A stretch of 64,000 bases of DNA, taken from Pseudomonas izuensis (GTDB lineage Bacteria; Pseudomonadota; Gammaproteobacteria; Pseudomonadales; Pseudomonadaceae). The DNA lies in NCBI RefSeq assembly GCF_009861505.1, contig NZ_WTFT01000003.1, positions 85,384 through 149,383 of the forward strand. Reading direction: 5' to 3'. The translations under genes and the position numbers were made by a program. Of the stretch, positions 9,503 to 19,023 are shown piece by piece. Position 1 is the stretch's first letter. Each line of letters opens with the position of its first letter. The notes beneath the pieces are model-generated. The model was not told the DNA's origin, searched no databases, and saw only the letters and a list, made by a program, of their open reading frames with translations.

Positions 9503-10987
9503 ATGGCAAATGCAGACGTCGAATCAAAAAACGCGACTTTTATCGCGCAGGAGACTGAGAGTTTGATCGGACCTGCCCCGGTTTCCGGTGCGGCCCGCAA
9601 CGGAATCTGGCGCACCCGGATCACGGCGCAGGCGCGCGATCTGAGTCGCTCGACCCAGTTTGTCATTGCCGCCGCGCTGATCCTGGGACTGACCATGTTC
9701 TTCGTCGGCAATCTGGTAAGCGTAGGCATAGAAAATGCCGCGGTACAAAGCGCGGCAGAAGCAGGCGCTCAGTACATGGATACATTCCTGGAGCCCTATG
9801 TTCAGGAGATGAGCCGGGACAATGGCCTTTCGGCTGCAAGCGTCCAGTCCCTGGACCGCCTCACACAAAGTCGTTCGCTGAAACAGCACATTGTCTCGAT
9901 CAAGATCTGGCGAGCGGATGGCACGGTGGTCTACAGCACGAACAAAGCCATCACCAACCACAAATTCCCACTGGATGAGATCAGGGAGGCACTCAAAGGC
10001 AACGTGGTCACCGACCTTAAAGACCTGGACGAGGATGAGAACGAGTTCGAACGTGAGCTCAACCTGCCGCTCTATGAGATCTATGCGCCCCTGCGGGACT
10101 CCAGTTCCGGAAAAATCATCGCGGTGGGCGAGTTTTATGAAAAGGCCGATAGCCTGAAACGCGAGGTCAATCAGGTCCGGGAGCAGGTATGGGTGGTCGT
10201 TGGCGCCGCGACGCTGGCCATGCTGACGTTGCTTTTCTTCATCGTGCGGCGCGGTGACAAGATTATCCAACAACAACAAGTGGCACTGCGCTTACGGCTG
10301 CAGGAGCAAACCCGATTGCACATCAGCAATGCCGAACTCCAGCGCAAGATAGCGACGGCGACCCAGGAGTTTTCCCGTGTCAACGAACTCACCTTGAGGC
10401 GCATTGGTGCAGACCTGCACGATGGGCCGGCGCAGTTATTGACCTTGATTCTGATCCGGCTCGACGACTTGGTCGAAAATTGCTCCGCTGTCGACCAGGA
10501 ATCGCTGGAAACCATTCGTGGCGCCGCCACCGACGCATTGCGTGAAGTCCGCGATTTGTCCCGAGGTCTGGCACTTCCGGAAATCAACGACTTGAGCCTG
10601 GTGGAAGAGTTGCAACTGGTGGCGCAACGGCACGAGCAACGCACTGGCACCAAGGTCACATTAAACCTGGCGCGGCTGCCGAAGTTCGCGCCACTGCCGC
10701 TCAAACTCTGTTTGTACCGTTTTGTGCAAGAAGCCCTCAACAACGCTTACCGTTATGCCAACGGCGAGGGACAGGTCATTCACGCGCGATACAGTGATCA
10801 AGTATTGAACATCAGCGTCAGGGACAGTGGTCCAGGCATGGCGGCGGATGCCATGCTGCTCGAAAAATCCGGCAGAACCCGATTGGGGCTCGCCGGATTG
10901 CGTTATCGCGTTGAGTCTCTGGGCGGGTTATTCAGTATCGATTCCTGCGCCTCTGGTACCTCGGTAAATGCACAGTTCAAACTCTAG
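9503..10987 (+). CDS. Membrane sensor histidine kinase, NarX/DesK (HisKA_3) type, 494 aa
   Basis: The kinase has a cytoplasmic N-terminus, a membrane span at about 53–73, a periplasmic sensor region of about 155 residues and a second span at about 229–249. A coiled linker and a HisKA_3 dimerisation domain follow, with phospho-acceptor His306 in LHDGPAQLL. The ATPase domain shows NNAYRYA (N box) and DSGPGM (G1). The start at 9503 has AGG upstream and avoids a Pro/Cys-rich leader from an in-frame Met at 9401. Its partner is the NarL-type regulator encoded convergently, with the two stop codons directly abutting. The signal is unknown. Confidence 0.88.
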   Translation: MANADVESKNATFIAQETESLIGPAPVSGAARNGIWRTRITAQARDLSRSTQFVIAAALILGLTMFFVGNLVSVGIENAAVQSAAEAGAQYMDTFLEPYVQEMSRDNGLSAASVQSLDRLTQSRSLKQHIVSIKIWRADGTVVYSTNKAITNHKFPLDEIREALKGNVVTDLKDLDEDENEFERELNLPLYEIYAPLRDSSSGKIIAVGEFYEKADSLKREVNQVREQVWVVVGAATLAMLTLLFFIVRRGDKIIQQQQVALRLRLQEQTRLHISNAELQRKIATATQEFSRVNELTLRRIGADLHDGPAQLLTLILIRLDDLVENCSAVDQESLETIRGAATDALREVRDLSRGLALPEINDLSLVEELQLVAQRHEQRTGTKVTLNLARLPKFAPLPLKLCLYRFVQEALNNAYRYANGEGQVIHARYSDQVLNISVRDSGPGMAADAMLLEKSGRTRLGLAGLRYRVESLGGLFSIDSCASGTSVNAQFKL

Positions 10988-11683
10988 TCAGGAGCCATTC
11001 CGGGGATCCATTTGGTTTTTTCCCACGCCAGGATGAAGCCGCCCGACCGCTTCGCGCTCCCAATAACGCCGTAGGGCAGCGACCGCTTCGACACGATTTC
11101 GGGCGTGCAGTTTCTGCATCACACTGCTCATGTGGTTCTTGACGGTTTGTTCGCTGATCAACAGCTTTGACGCAACTTCCTTATTGGTCAGCCCCGTTGA
11201 AACTTCACGGATGACCTGCTCCTCGCGGTGGCTCAGATCCAACGTGCGAATTTCCGCTTCGTGTTCCTTGATGTTACTCAGCAGCTTGTTGGCAACCTCG
11301 GGGGTGATATAGGTCTCACCCTTGGCAACCGACCTGATCGCCTGGACGAGTTGCGGTCCGCTGACACCTTTCAACACATACCCACGCGCGCCAGCCTCCA
11401 GTGCCAAAAAGGCGTCATCTTCGGATTCTGAAACCGTCAGCATCAGCACCTTCACCGACAACTGCGTGGAAATGAACCGCACCGCGGCGAACACATCGCC
11501 CGGCATATTGACGTCCATCAACATCACGTCCGGACGCGTCCTCTGGGCAATATCCCTGGCATCGTCCGCATTGGCGCCCTGCTCGACGACGTGAAGATCC
11601 GCCCGTTTTTTCAATGTATTGGCAACGCCCTCACGCAACAGCGGATGATCGTCGACAATGCCGATGCGAATAAGTGGATTCAT
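10988..11683 (-). CDS. NarL/LuxR-type response regulator, 231 aa
   Basis: A receiver domain (DDH at 11–13, phospho-acceptor Asp57 in VMLMDVNMPG, and a switch Lys in GYVLKGV) is joined to a C-terminal LuxR helix-turn-helix (LSHREEQVIREVSTGLTNKEVA…TVKNHM). It should bind DNA as a dimer when phosphorylated by the adjacent HisKA_3 kinase. The start at 11683 opens directly into the receiver fold; an upstream Met at 11779 adds only unrelated residues. Its stop codon abuts that of the kinase on the opposite strand. Target genes cannot be read here. Confidence 0.9.
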   Translation of the reverse strand: MNPLIRIGIVDDHPLLREGVANTLKKRADLHVVEQGANADDARDIAQRTRPDVMLMDVNMPGDVFAAVRFISTQLSVKVLMLTVSESEDDAFLALEAGARGYVLKGVSGPQLVQAIRSVAKGETYITPEVANKLLSNIKEHEAEIRTLDLSHREEQVIREVSTGLTNKEVASKLLISEQTVKNHMSSVMQKLHARNRVEAVAALRRYWEREAVGRLHPGVGKNQMDPRNGS

Positions 11684-11881
11684 TACGCGCTCCCTATAGG
11701 ACCTGCACTCGAACACCCATTGATTAATAGCAGGTAACCGGGGATGACGCCTGTTGCCAACCGTGCAAAATGGGGACACCCGTTAGCCGGTCTCAAGTCA
11801 AGGCTAAAAGCCACCTCAGCCCCACACCCCCATACCTGTTAAACTCCCCCACCTCCCAGCCTCACCGATTCCAGATCCCCA

Positions 11882-12877
11882 ATGCCCGTAACCATTGCCA
11901 CACCCGCCCCGCTCTCCCGCCGTTTCTCCGTCGCGCCCATGATGGATTGGACTGACCGCCACTGCCGGTTCTTCCTGCGCCTATTGTCGAAAAACGCCCT
12001 GCTCTACACCGAAATGGTCACCACCGGCGCGCTTCTCAACGGCGATCACGAACGCTTCCTGCGCCACAACGAAGCCGAGCACCCGCTCGCGTTGCAGCTC
12101 GGTGGCAGTGTGCCGCTGGACTTGGCTGCCTGCGCACGCATGGCCCAGGACCACGGTTACGACGAGGTGAATCTGAACGTCGGCTGCCCGAGTGATCGGG
12201 TGCAGAACAATATGATTGGCGCGTGCCTGATGGGGCATCCGCAGTTGGTGGCCGATTGTGTGAAGGCGATGCGCGATGCGGTGTCGATTCCGGTGACGGT
12301 GAAGCATCGCATCGGCATTAACGGGCGCGACAGTTACGAAGAGTTGTGTGATTTCGTCGGTACGGTTCGCGAGGCCGGATGCACAAGTTTTACCGTGCAT
12401 GCGCGGATTGCGATTCTGGAGGGGTTGTCGCCGAAGGAGAACCGTGACATTCCGCCTCTGCGTTATGACGTGGCGGCACGGTTGAAGGCGGATTTTCCGG
12501 AGTTGGAGATTATTCTCAACGGCGGGATCAAGACGCTGGAGGCCTGCCACGAGCATTTGCAGACATTTGACGGGGTAATGCTGGGCCGAGAGGCGTATCA
12601 CAACCCTTATGTGATGGCGCAAGTGGATCAGCAGCTGTTCGGCAGCACCGCACCGGTGATTACGCGCGCCGAGGCGCTGGCGCAGTTGCGGCCGTATATC
12701 GCCGCACACCTCGATGCAGGCGGTTCGATGCACCACATCACGCGGCATGTGCTGGGGCTGGGCACCGGGTTTCCGGGGGCACGCAAGTTTCGGCAGTTGT
12801 TGTCGGTGGATATCCACAAGGCCAAAGAGCCGTTGGCCTTGCTGGATCAGGCGGCGCAGTTGCTTGAAGGGCGTTAA
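11882..12877 (+). CDS. dusA: tRNA-dihydrouridine(20/20a) synthase DusA
   Basis: This is a flavin-dependent reductase of U20/U20a in the tRNA D-loop, 331 aa. Hallmarks seen are RRFSVAPMMDWTDRHCR at the start, LNVGCPSDRVQNN with the catalytic Cys, and HARIAILEGLSPKENRDIPPL, which is specific to DusA. A TIM-barrel phosphate site appears as ILNGGIK. Length is normal for the family. It ends 48 bases before the convergent uppP, with a hairpin between. In P. aeruginosa I recall dusA lying beside tal; here about 31 kb separates them. Confidence 0.96.
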   Translation: MPVTIATPAPLSRRFSVAPMMDWTDRHCRFFLRLLSKNALLYTEMVTTGALLNGDHERFLRHNEAEHPLALQLGGSVPLDLAACARMAQDHGYDEVNLNVGCPSDRVQNNMIGACLMGHPQLVADCVKAMRDAVSIPVTVKHRIGINGRDSYEELCDFVGTVREAGCTSFTVHARIAILEGLSPKENRDIPPLRYDVAARLKADFPELEIILNGGIKTLEACHEHLQTFDGVMLGREAYHNPYVMAQVDQQLFGSTAPVITRAEALAQLRPYIAAHLDAGGSMHHITRHVLGLGTGFPGARKFRQLLSVDIHKAKEPLALLDQAAQLLEGR

Positions 12878-12889
12878 GCATTACCCGAT

Positions 12890-12916
12890 ACCAGGCTGCT
12901 GATCCCGCAGCCTGGT
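12890..12916. terminator. Hairpin between convergent dusA and uppP
   Basis: A perfect 10-bp stem (ACCAGGCTGC with GCAGCCTGGT) has a 7-base loop. No strong T-run follows, but the position suggests a bidirectional terminator. Confidence 0.65.
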
Positions 12917-12924
12917 GCTGGTGT

Positions 12925-13755
12925 TCAGTGCGCCGCTTCAGTCCAGTTGACCCAGCCAAATCCCCATGTCGCCAGGATCAGCAATCCGAATACGATCCGG
13001 TACCAGGCGAATGCCGCGTAACTGTGGCTGGCGATGAACTTGAGCAAGCCACGAACGGCGATCATGGCGAATACGAACGCCGTCACGAAACCCAAGGCAA
13101 AAACCGGCAGGTCGCCAGCCTGGAACAGGTCTCGATACTTGTAGCCGGAGTAGACGGCGGCGCCAACCATGGTCGGCATGGCCAGAAAGAACGAAAACTC
13201 CGTCGCAGCCTTGCGCGACAGTCCAAACAGCAATCCACCGATAATGGTCGATCCTGAGCGTGAAGTGCCCGGTATCATCGCCAGGCATTGCACGAAACCC
13301 ACTTTGAGTGCGTCCGTCCAGCGCATATCGTCGACATGATCGACGCACACCACATGTTCGCGGCGCTCGGCCCACAACATGATCACGCCACCCACCACCA
13401 ATGCCATCGCCACAGTGATCGGGTTGAACAGGTATTCGTGAATCTTGTTGGCGAACAATACCCCCAGGACAACGGCCGGCATAAAGGCGATCAATAGATT
13501 CAAGGTAAAACGCTGCGCATTGCGCTGGGTTGGCAAACCACTGACGATTTCGAGGATCTTGCGACGAAACTCCCAGACCACCGCGAGGATGGCGCCGAGC
13601 TGAATAATAATATTAAACGCCATTGCCCGTTCGCCGCCGAAGTCGAGCAAGTCCGCGACAATAATCTGGTGCCCGGTACTTGATATAGGCAAGAACTCCG
13701 TCAGCCCTTCGACCGCCCCCAGGATCAACACCGTGATGGTCGTCCAAAAATCCAT
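12925..13755 (-). CDS. uppP: Undecaprenyl-diphosphatase UppP (BacA)
   Basis: This is a 276-aa polytopic membrane enzyme that dephosphorylates undecaprenyl pyrophosphate, recycling the lipid carrier for peptidoglycan, O-antigen and EPS. Both signature stretches are present: [16 protein letters not shown] near the N-terminus and [20 protein letters not shown] in the second half. The start at 13755 has GGGGAG four bases upstream; longer starts add no family residues. It sits at the left border of the EPS locus, where carrier recycling would be useful, but a core role is equally possible. Confidence 0.95.
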   Translation of the reverse strand: MDFWTTITVLILGAVEGLTEFLPISSTGHQIIVADLLDFGGERAMAFNIIIQLGAILAVVWEFRRKILEIVSGLPTQRNAQRFTLNLLIAFMPAVVLGVLFANKIHEYLFNPITVAMALVVGGVIMLWAERREHVVCVDHVDDMRWTDALKVGFVQCLAMIPGTSRSGSTIIGGLLFGLSRKAATEFSFFLAMPTMVGAAVYSGYKYRDLFQAGDLPVFALGFVTAFVFAMIAVRGLLKFIASHSYAAFAWYRIVFGLLILATWGFGWVNWTEAAH

Positions 13756-14357
13756 AAACTCCCCGTTAGCCCCTGGCAGCACGCGCGTCAGGGGACTGAT
13801 GACTACTCGAACGATTGGAATTTTCGCAACGAAGCTCATTCCGGAAAAAGCCAAACATCCAGACTGACCTTAGTTCAATCCGATGATTACCATTTGGCGA
13901 ACGCGAGATTAAAACGCATTAGAGATCGCATTAAAACTGGCTGTTATCAAATGTCCACCACCAACACTAACAAACAGAAGTTATATATCAGTTATTATTG
14001 GATATACCTTTACCAAAACCGTCGGTAAACGCCCTCTACAGGCAACTAATTTTCAGGGCTAATTGATCCTCCAGGAAAAAGCGTAAAACGATTCACGCTT
14101 CAGTCATACGCACAGCTTATCGGTTCGGAAAATCAGGATGCCCATGCAAAAAGATGGCACAATGCTATACCGTGCTAACCTCTGCGGATTCCTGGACAAT
14201 TCGGCTGTCCACACCCAACGATCACGTCCGATTGTTCGGCAATGTTAAAAAAAACGTGTCTACCGCATCAAATTTTGGTGAAATGTTACCAATTGTCAGT
14301 CACAAATGAGAATTGGTGCTTTAACATCCAAACGTCTGCACCCAGCCGAGTCAAAGC
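13756..14357. other. Long intergenic region at the left border of the EPS locus
   Basis: About 600 AT-leaning bases lie between the divergent uppP and the first EPS regulator. It presumably holds both promoters and regulator sites. I find no convincing small gene, tRNA or perfect long repeat. Confidence 0.45.
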
Positions 14358-15098
14358 ATGATGCTTACAGGGACCAAAACGACTTCAATTCACAGCCACG
14401 CAAAGGAGCAGACAGGGATTCTCACCATCGGACGGACCCATATCGTAGCTGAGGGTTTCAGGGAATTAGTCGCCAGCCATGCAGGGACCGATATAACCGT
14501 TGATGCAGCGTGCTACAGCAATTCGTTCAATAGAAACAAGCACCTTGATTTGTATCGGGCGGTTTTTGTCGTCATTGATAGCCCCCAGGCGCTTGATGAA
14601 AGTATTGCCTTGATTGAAGGCCTTCGTGCCGACAATTTGGCGTCAATAATTATTGCAGCCATCACGGGCTCAGGCACCTACAACAAGATGAAATATTATC
14701 TTGCCGGCGCCGATTACTGCATAAAGTTCAATAGAACGCCTGATGATAGCGCCGAGGTGTTTTCCGAGGTCTTTAGTAGCCCGGAATGGCAGAAGAAAGA
14801 CAATCTGCTCCTGGACCCGACTCGCATGTGCCTCATCGGGGACTATAAAAAGCTTGATGTCTCGTTTGCAGAAATGAAAATTCTTGAAGCCTTTTCTCAA
14901 ACGAAAACCCAGATATTGAGCCATGATGAAATCGCCAAAGTCATGGGGCTCAATATAAATTTCTATGACCCAAGAGCCTTGGAAAAATCGATCAGCCGCC
15001 TTCGCGGCAAAATAAAAGGCATGTATGGCACCAACGCCATTCAAAGCATTCGTGGGTATGGATATCGTTTAATCAGGGGTTTGATTTCTACCACCTGA
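14358..15098 (+). CDS. Orphan winged-helix regulator with receiver-like domain, 246 aa
   Basis: The C-terminal part (about 165–240) is an OmpR/PhoB-type winged helix: ALEKSISRLRGKIKG followed by SIRGYGYRLI. The N-terminal part resembles a receiver fold (ILTIGRTHIVAEGFRELV, AVFVVIDSPQ, ADYCIKFNR). It keeps an Asp at the end of strand 3 and a Lys in strand 5 but lacks the acidic pair after strand 1, so normal phosphorylation is doubtful. It is the first of three regulator genes in front of the EPS sugar-transferase gene, so control of EPS transcription is likely. No kinase is linked to it. Confidence 0.72.
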   Translation: MMLTGTKTTSIHSHAKEQTGILTIGRTHIVAEGFRELVASHAGTDITVDAACYSNSFNRNKHLDLYRAVFVVIDSPQALDESIALIEGLRADNLASIIIAAITGSGTYNKMKYYLAGADYCIKFNRTPDDSAEVFSEVFSSPEWQKKDNLLLDPTRMCLIGDYKKLDVSFAEMKILEAFSQTKTQILSHDEIAKVMGLNINFYDPRALEKSISRLRGKIKGMYGTNAIQSIRGYGYRLIRGLISTT

Positions 15099-15127
15099 TT
15101 ATTTATGTGCAACGGAGTTTTTGCATT

Positions 15128-15883
15128 ATGAACGCAACCGGATGCGTGCCTCGCTTCGACCGCGCGGATCAACACTTTTCTCGGCAATTGATTCTTACAC
15201 GCGATGGCTACCCATTTGCCAGCGAGATCAGAATACAATCCGACGATAGTCTGATTCTGTCCGCTATTGACTCTGGCGCACCAGCAGCGCATCAGATGGG
15301 TGGCATCTACAGCGAAGTACTGATGCAGACCCGGCTGAGCGCCTTTTCGTTGAAAAACCGCAACAGCGCTAGCGAAAACAAACATCTGAGCCGCCGATTC
15401 GTGTGTGTAGAACAGTCTGCGCTCACCCATGCCGAGCTCACTGAAGACTTGATCCGGTGCAGCGACATCCTGCGTGGTTTTGGTCAGACGCTGGTGATCG
15501 CACTAAACGAGCTGCCTGTGTCGATGGACAGTTTTACCGACAAAAAAAATGTCCTCCACAACGTATTTCAATTAAAAGATCACGGCATAGAAATCGCATT
15601 CGATGGCTTCGATATCTACGACGAAAGTATCGAAACATACACAACCCTGAATCTATTCGACTATATAAAGATTTCCATTTCGACCTTAGACTTGGATCTT
15701 AAGCTCACGGGTAACCCAGACCTTTTCAACCGACTTTACGAACGCATGATCCTGCAAGCGCACAATAATAAAGTCTGCTTTATAGCGGACAGCGTCGAGC
15801 ATGCTGCCAGCCATGTGCTGGCGCGAGCGTTGCCCTTTGACTATTTCCAAGGGAGCCATTACTCCCCTGCCGAAAACCTTTAA
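15128..15883 (+). CDS. Degenerate EAL-domain protein, 251 aa
   Basis: The whole protein resembles an EAL (c-di-GMP phosphodiesterase) barrel without a GGDEF partner. YPFASEIRIQSDD stands where E-A/V-L-x-R would be, and IEIAFDGFDIYDESIETYTTLNLFDYIKIS aligns with the DDFG…YLKID part. The C-terminus FDYFQGSHYSP matches the usual ending. The EAL motif glutamate and one Asp of the DD pair are missing, so catalysis is unlikely; it may bind a nucleotide or a protein instead. ATG 15128 is preferred over GTG 15107 because GGAG precedes it. It lies between two winged-helix genes. Confidence 0.68.
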   Translation: MNATGCVPRFDRADQHFSRQLILTRDGYPFASEIRIQSDDSLILSAIDSGAPAAHQMGGIYSEVLMQTRLSAFSLKNRNSASENKHLSRRFVCVEQSALTHAELTEDLIRCSDILRGFGQTLVIALNELPVSMDSFTDKKNVLHNVFQLKDHGIEIAFDGFDIYDESIETYTTLNLFDYIKISISTLDLDLKLTGNPDLFNRLYERMILQAHNNKVCFIADSVEHAASHVLARALPFDYFQGSHYSPAENL

Positions 15884-15917
15884 TCCCATTACCAGGCGTG
15901 CACATCAGGAGAGAGCC

Positions 15918-16604
15918 ATGGATAGCAGCACAAACCTCCTCAGAAAATACTTTGTTGTGGTAACCCATAACCCCGCACTACAGCTGGAGCTGGAGGCACT
16001 ACTCTCCAGCAAGCGATATAACTCGTTCGGTACGTCACAAGCAAAAATGTTTGTGGAAAGCGTAACCCCTCCTTCCTCCGCTCCAAAACTAATGGAGTTT
16101 ATTTTCCCGCACGTGGACAGAATGGTTTCGCCTGTTATCAAGCATGATACACAGCGCGTTCTTTCGACATTCAAGTCTGAGTGGCAAGCGGCCCAGTCCG
16201 ACACTCAATTCGATAACATCGTCTGCTTCGCAGATGATGCCGGGGATGACACCAGGGATTGCGTCTCCAACTCGGCCGAACAATGCAACCCTTTTAACGA
16301 AACCTGGCGATTAAGCAATGGCAACGGCGTACTGATCAAGGATGATGTAGAGATTGTCTTGACTGGACTGGAGGCCACCCTGCTCAAGACAATGCTGCAT
16401 CATGATGATCGCGTGGTCAGCAAGGACGATCTTATTCGCAGCATCGGCAGAGAACCCGAGCATTATCGCGGTCTCGAAATGTGCCTGAGCCGACTCCAGG
16501 AAAAGTTCAAAAGCGCCAGCAATGGCGAGCGTCTTTTTCGTGCAGTCCGCAACCGAGGGTATTGCCTGATACAAAAAATCACCCGAGGGAAAGGCCTGAC
16601 CTGA
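15918..16604 (+). CDS. Winged-helix regulator with unknown N-terminal domain, 228 aa
   Basis: The C-terminal portion (about 145–220) is a Trans_reg_C-type winged helix: EATLLKTMLHHDDRVVSKDDLI, then YRGLEMCLSRLQEKF and RAVRNRGYCLI. The N-terminal 120 residues (YFVVVTHNPALQLELEALLSS) show a faint receiver-like start but no phospho-acceptor pattern that I can identify. AGGAGAGAGCC precedes ATG 15918. It is the third gene of the regulator cluster, 34 bases after the EAL-like gene, so the three are probably one transcript. A role in controlling the downstream EPS genes is inferred. Confidence 0.68.
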   Translation: MDSSTNLLRKYFVVVTHNPALQLELEALLSSKRYNSFGTSQAKMFVESVTPPSSAPKLMEFIFPHVDRMVSPVIKHDTQRVLSTFKSEWQAAQSDTQFDNIVCFADDAGDDTRDCVSNSAEQCNPFNETWRLSNGNGVLIKDDVEIVLTGLEATLLKTMLHHDDRVVSKDDLIRSIGREPEHYRGLEMCLSRLQEKFKSASNGERLFRAVRNRGYCLIQKITRGKGLT

Positions 16605-16956
16605 GTTAATGAAACGGCCATCCCAGGTAGTGCACTACAACAATAAAAAAGCACACCGCCTCACTTCCCCATCTGCCTCTTCTCTTCTATAAACCCCACC
16701 CCACAAAACCGGTTTATCGACCATTTCTAACACGCCTTGCTTGCCCAATATATCAACCGAAACATACCACCCCCCATCGTTAAAAGTCGTCAGACAGCAT
16801 TCAAACCAATCACTTACTCTATTTACTGGCGACAGCGCCGCCCTTGGCGTTTCAGTTCGTCAACGGTTGGCTATCTAATAAAAACAATAATACATGCCAG
16901 ATCAACTTTGGTTCTTGTCTGTCGACACGGAAATGAACGTATTTTGGGGATATCGC
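16605..16956. other. Upstream region of the sugar-transferase gene
   Basis: About 350 bases, AT-rich toward the gene, probably carry its promoter. I see no ops element, terminator or gene here. Confidence 0.4.
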
Positions 16957-18351
16957 ATGGTTAACAATCTTCGTATCAATCGAAATACCACTCTCAAAGG
17001 ATTGACCTTCTGGGGACAGTGGGCAATGGGTCAGGGCTTTGTTGTCGCCCTGTTACTTCTATTGGTTTATTACCAGAATGGAAACGTAGAATTCTATTAT
17101 CGAGTATGCGCAACACTCACTGTACTTGCATCCGTGCCCGCCTATACCTGGTGCGGCGTCTATGCAAAGCAAGATAATTACCTGGAAGGTTTGATAAGAC
17201 TCCTGATGGGTTGGTCAATGACGTTGGCAGCGTTAGCTATTGTCGCGTTTCTCTGCAAGGCCAATGAGCTGTTTTCCCGTCAGATCATTCTGATCTGGGC
17301 CATCTGCAGTTACATCGGGCAGGCGTTGTTATATGTCCCGTTGCATGGCTTCTCGAAATACTACCAACGCTCACTTCAACGAGAGCGGAAAACGCTGATT
17401 GTCGGTACTGGCGATCTGGCATTGGGGTTGGCCAACAAGCTTCGTACCCTTGAGCATTTCCCATTGGTCGGCCTGGTCAGTTCGGACGCCACGCCCTTGA
17501 TGACTGAGGGTGCGCCACCTGTTGTAGGCCCGCAGGAGGCACTGCTGGAACTGATCCAGACCCACGATATCCGCCGCCTGTACATCACACTGCCGTTGAG
17601 TGAAGCAGCACAGATCGAGGCCATGTATGGCGACCTGCTGGATGCCCACGTCGATGTTGTCTGGGTACCGGACTTGAACAGCCTGACGCTGCTCAATCAC
17701 TCGGTCAGTGATGTAGATGGCCTTCCGGCGATCCATTTGAATGAAAGCCCGCTGACCAGCCAACCCACCGCCGCCCTGAGCAAAAGCCTGCTCGATAAAA
17801 GCGTGGCGCTGATGGCCATTGTCGTTCTGAGTCCGTTGTTGTTGGCGATTGGCCTTGCGGTCAAACTCACCTCCCAGGGTCCGGTATTCTTCAAGCAGGA
17901 TCGCCATGGCTGGAATGGCAAGGTCATTCAGGTCTGGAAGTTTCGCTCGATGCGCGTGCACGATGACCACGAAGTGAAGCAGGCCAGTCGTAATGACTCG
18001 CGGATAACGCCGATCGGACGCTTTATCCGCCGCACTTCAATCGATGAGTTGCCGCAGTTGTTCAATGTCTTGCAAGGCCATATGGCTCTTGTTGGGCCTC
18101 GTCCGCATGCCATTGCTCACAATGATTACTACTCCGGCAAGATTCTCGCCTACATGGCTCGTCACCGAATCAAACCGGGTATCACCGGACTGGCTCAAAT
18201 CAGCGGTTACCGCGGCGAGACCGACACCATCGACAAGATGCAGAAGCGCGTCGAGATCGACCTCAAGTACATCAACAACTGGTCGCTGTGGCTGGATCTG
18301 AAAATCCTGGTGAAGACGCCATTCACCTTGCTGTCAAAAGACATTTATTGA
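16957..18351 (+). CDS. Undecaprenyl-phosphate sugar phosphotransferase (WcaJ/PslA-like), 464 aa
   Basis: This initiates EPS repeat-unit synthesis by moving a sugar-1-phosphate, probably glucose, from UDP-sugar to undecaprenyl phosphate. Several membrane spans lie in residues 20–140. A Rossmann-like CoA-binding_3 region follows (TLIVGTGDLALGLANKL), then a fifth hydrophobic segment (ALMAIVVLSPLLLAIGLAV). The C-terminal bacterial sugar-transferase domain has KFRSMRVH, RTSIDELPQLFNVL, LVGPRPHA and KPGITGLAQI. GGGGA stands seven bases before ATG 16957. A hairpin follows the gene and rfaH comes next. Confidence 0.93.
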   Translation: MVNNLRINRNTTLKGLTFWGQWAMGQGFVVALLLLLVYYQNGNVEFYYRVCATLTVLASVPAYTWCGVYAKQDNYLEGLIRLLMGWSMTLAALAIVAFLCKANELFSRQIILIWAICSYIGQALLYVPLHGFSKYYQRSLQRERKTLIVGTGDLALGLANKLRTLEHFPLVGLVSSDATPLMTEGAPPVVGPQEALLELIQTHDIRRLYITLPLSEAAQIEAMYGDLLDAHVDVVWVPDLNSLTLLNHSVSDVDGLPAIHLNESPLTSQPTAALSKSLLDKSVALMAIVVLSPLLLAIGLAVKLTSQGPVFFKQDRHGWNGKVIQVWKFRSMRVHDDHEVKQASRNDSRITPIGRFIRRTSIDELPQLFNVLQGHMALVGPRPHAIAHNDYYSGKILAYMARHRIKPGITGLAQISGYRGETDTIDKMQKRVEIDLKYINNWSLWLDLKILVKTPFTLLSKDIY

Positions 18352-18390
18352 CGGCGAGCCTCAATTTGATGGTGCGCCAGCGGATTAATC

Positions 18391-18413
18391 AGGGGACGAA
18401 AGTCCCCTTTTCG
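18391..18413 (+). terminator. Hairpin after the sugar-transferase gene
   Basis: GGGGAC-GAAA-GTCCCC is followed by TTTTCG. The T-run is short, so it may only attenuate transcription into rfaH. Confidence 0.6.
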
Positions 18414-18466
18414 CTTGGTCCGGTGCAACTCAAGACTAAACAACTCGCCAAGTAAGGAAGACTCGG

Positions 18467-18973
18467 ATGATCGCGAGTAAACAATATGCCAAACCCGCCT
18501 GGTACCTGATTCACTGCAAAGCCAACCAGGATGAGCGCGCCGAGGAAAATCTGCAGCGTCAGGGTTACCAATGCTATCGCCCGACTTATCGTCGCGAACG
18601 CCTCCTGCGGGGCAAGCGGCAGACACTCTGCGAGTCGCTGTTTCCCGGCTATCTGTTTATCCAGCTCAGCTTACACGACAACTGGGCACCCCTGCGTTCG
18701 ACGCGAGGCGTATTGAGGACAGTCAGTTTTGGCGGTCAGCCTGTAGCGATTGCTGATGATGTGATTGGGCATCTTCAACTGCGCGAGCGCGAACCGTCGG
18801 CACAATCGTTGCTGACACAGGGCGACCTGGTGCGTATCAACCAAGGGAGTTTTGCGGAGCTGGAAGCGCTTTTTCTAGCGATGGATGGCGATGAGCGGGT
18901 TGTGTTGCTGATGAACTTTTTGCAACGCGAGCAGCGTATTAACCTGCCGCTGTCGAGTGTCACCAGGCTGTAG
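18467..18973 (+). CDS. rfaH: Transcription elongation/antitermination factor RfaH
   Basis: This NusG paralogue of 168 aa binds RNA polymerase at ops elements and suppresses pausing and termination in long surface-polysaccharide operons. The N-terminal NGN domain shows WYLIHCKANQDERAEENLQRQG, CYRPTYRRER and ESLFPGYLFI. The C-terminal region (LTQGDLVRINQGSF…RVVLLMNFLQREQRI) matches the RfaH KOW-type domain. It is convergent with the yjb operon, separated by a perfect 14-bp hairpin. A canonical ops site lies on the minus strand at 34275–34285 before wzx, which strongly supports the assignment. Confidence 0.93.
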   Translation: MIASKQYAKPAWYLIHCKANQDERAEENLQRQGYQCYRPTYRRERLLRGKRQTLCESLFPGYLFIQLSLHDNWAPLRSTRGVLRTVSFGGQPVAIADDVIGHLQLREREPSAQSLLTQGDLVRINQGSFAELEALFLAMDGDERVVLLMNFLQREQRINLPLSSVTRL

Positions 18974-18982
18974 GAACCTCAG

Positions 18983-19018
18983 GGCGATCTGCAAGGCATA
19001 CCCACCTTGCAGATCGCC
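18983..19018. terminator. Perfect inverted repeat between rfaH and yjbH
   Basis: A 14-bp perfect stem (GGCGATCTGCAAGG with its complement) encloses an 8-base loop between two convergent genes. It probably ends both transcripts although no long T-run follows. Confidence 0.75.
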
Positions 19019-19023
19019 AATCA

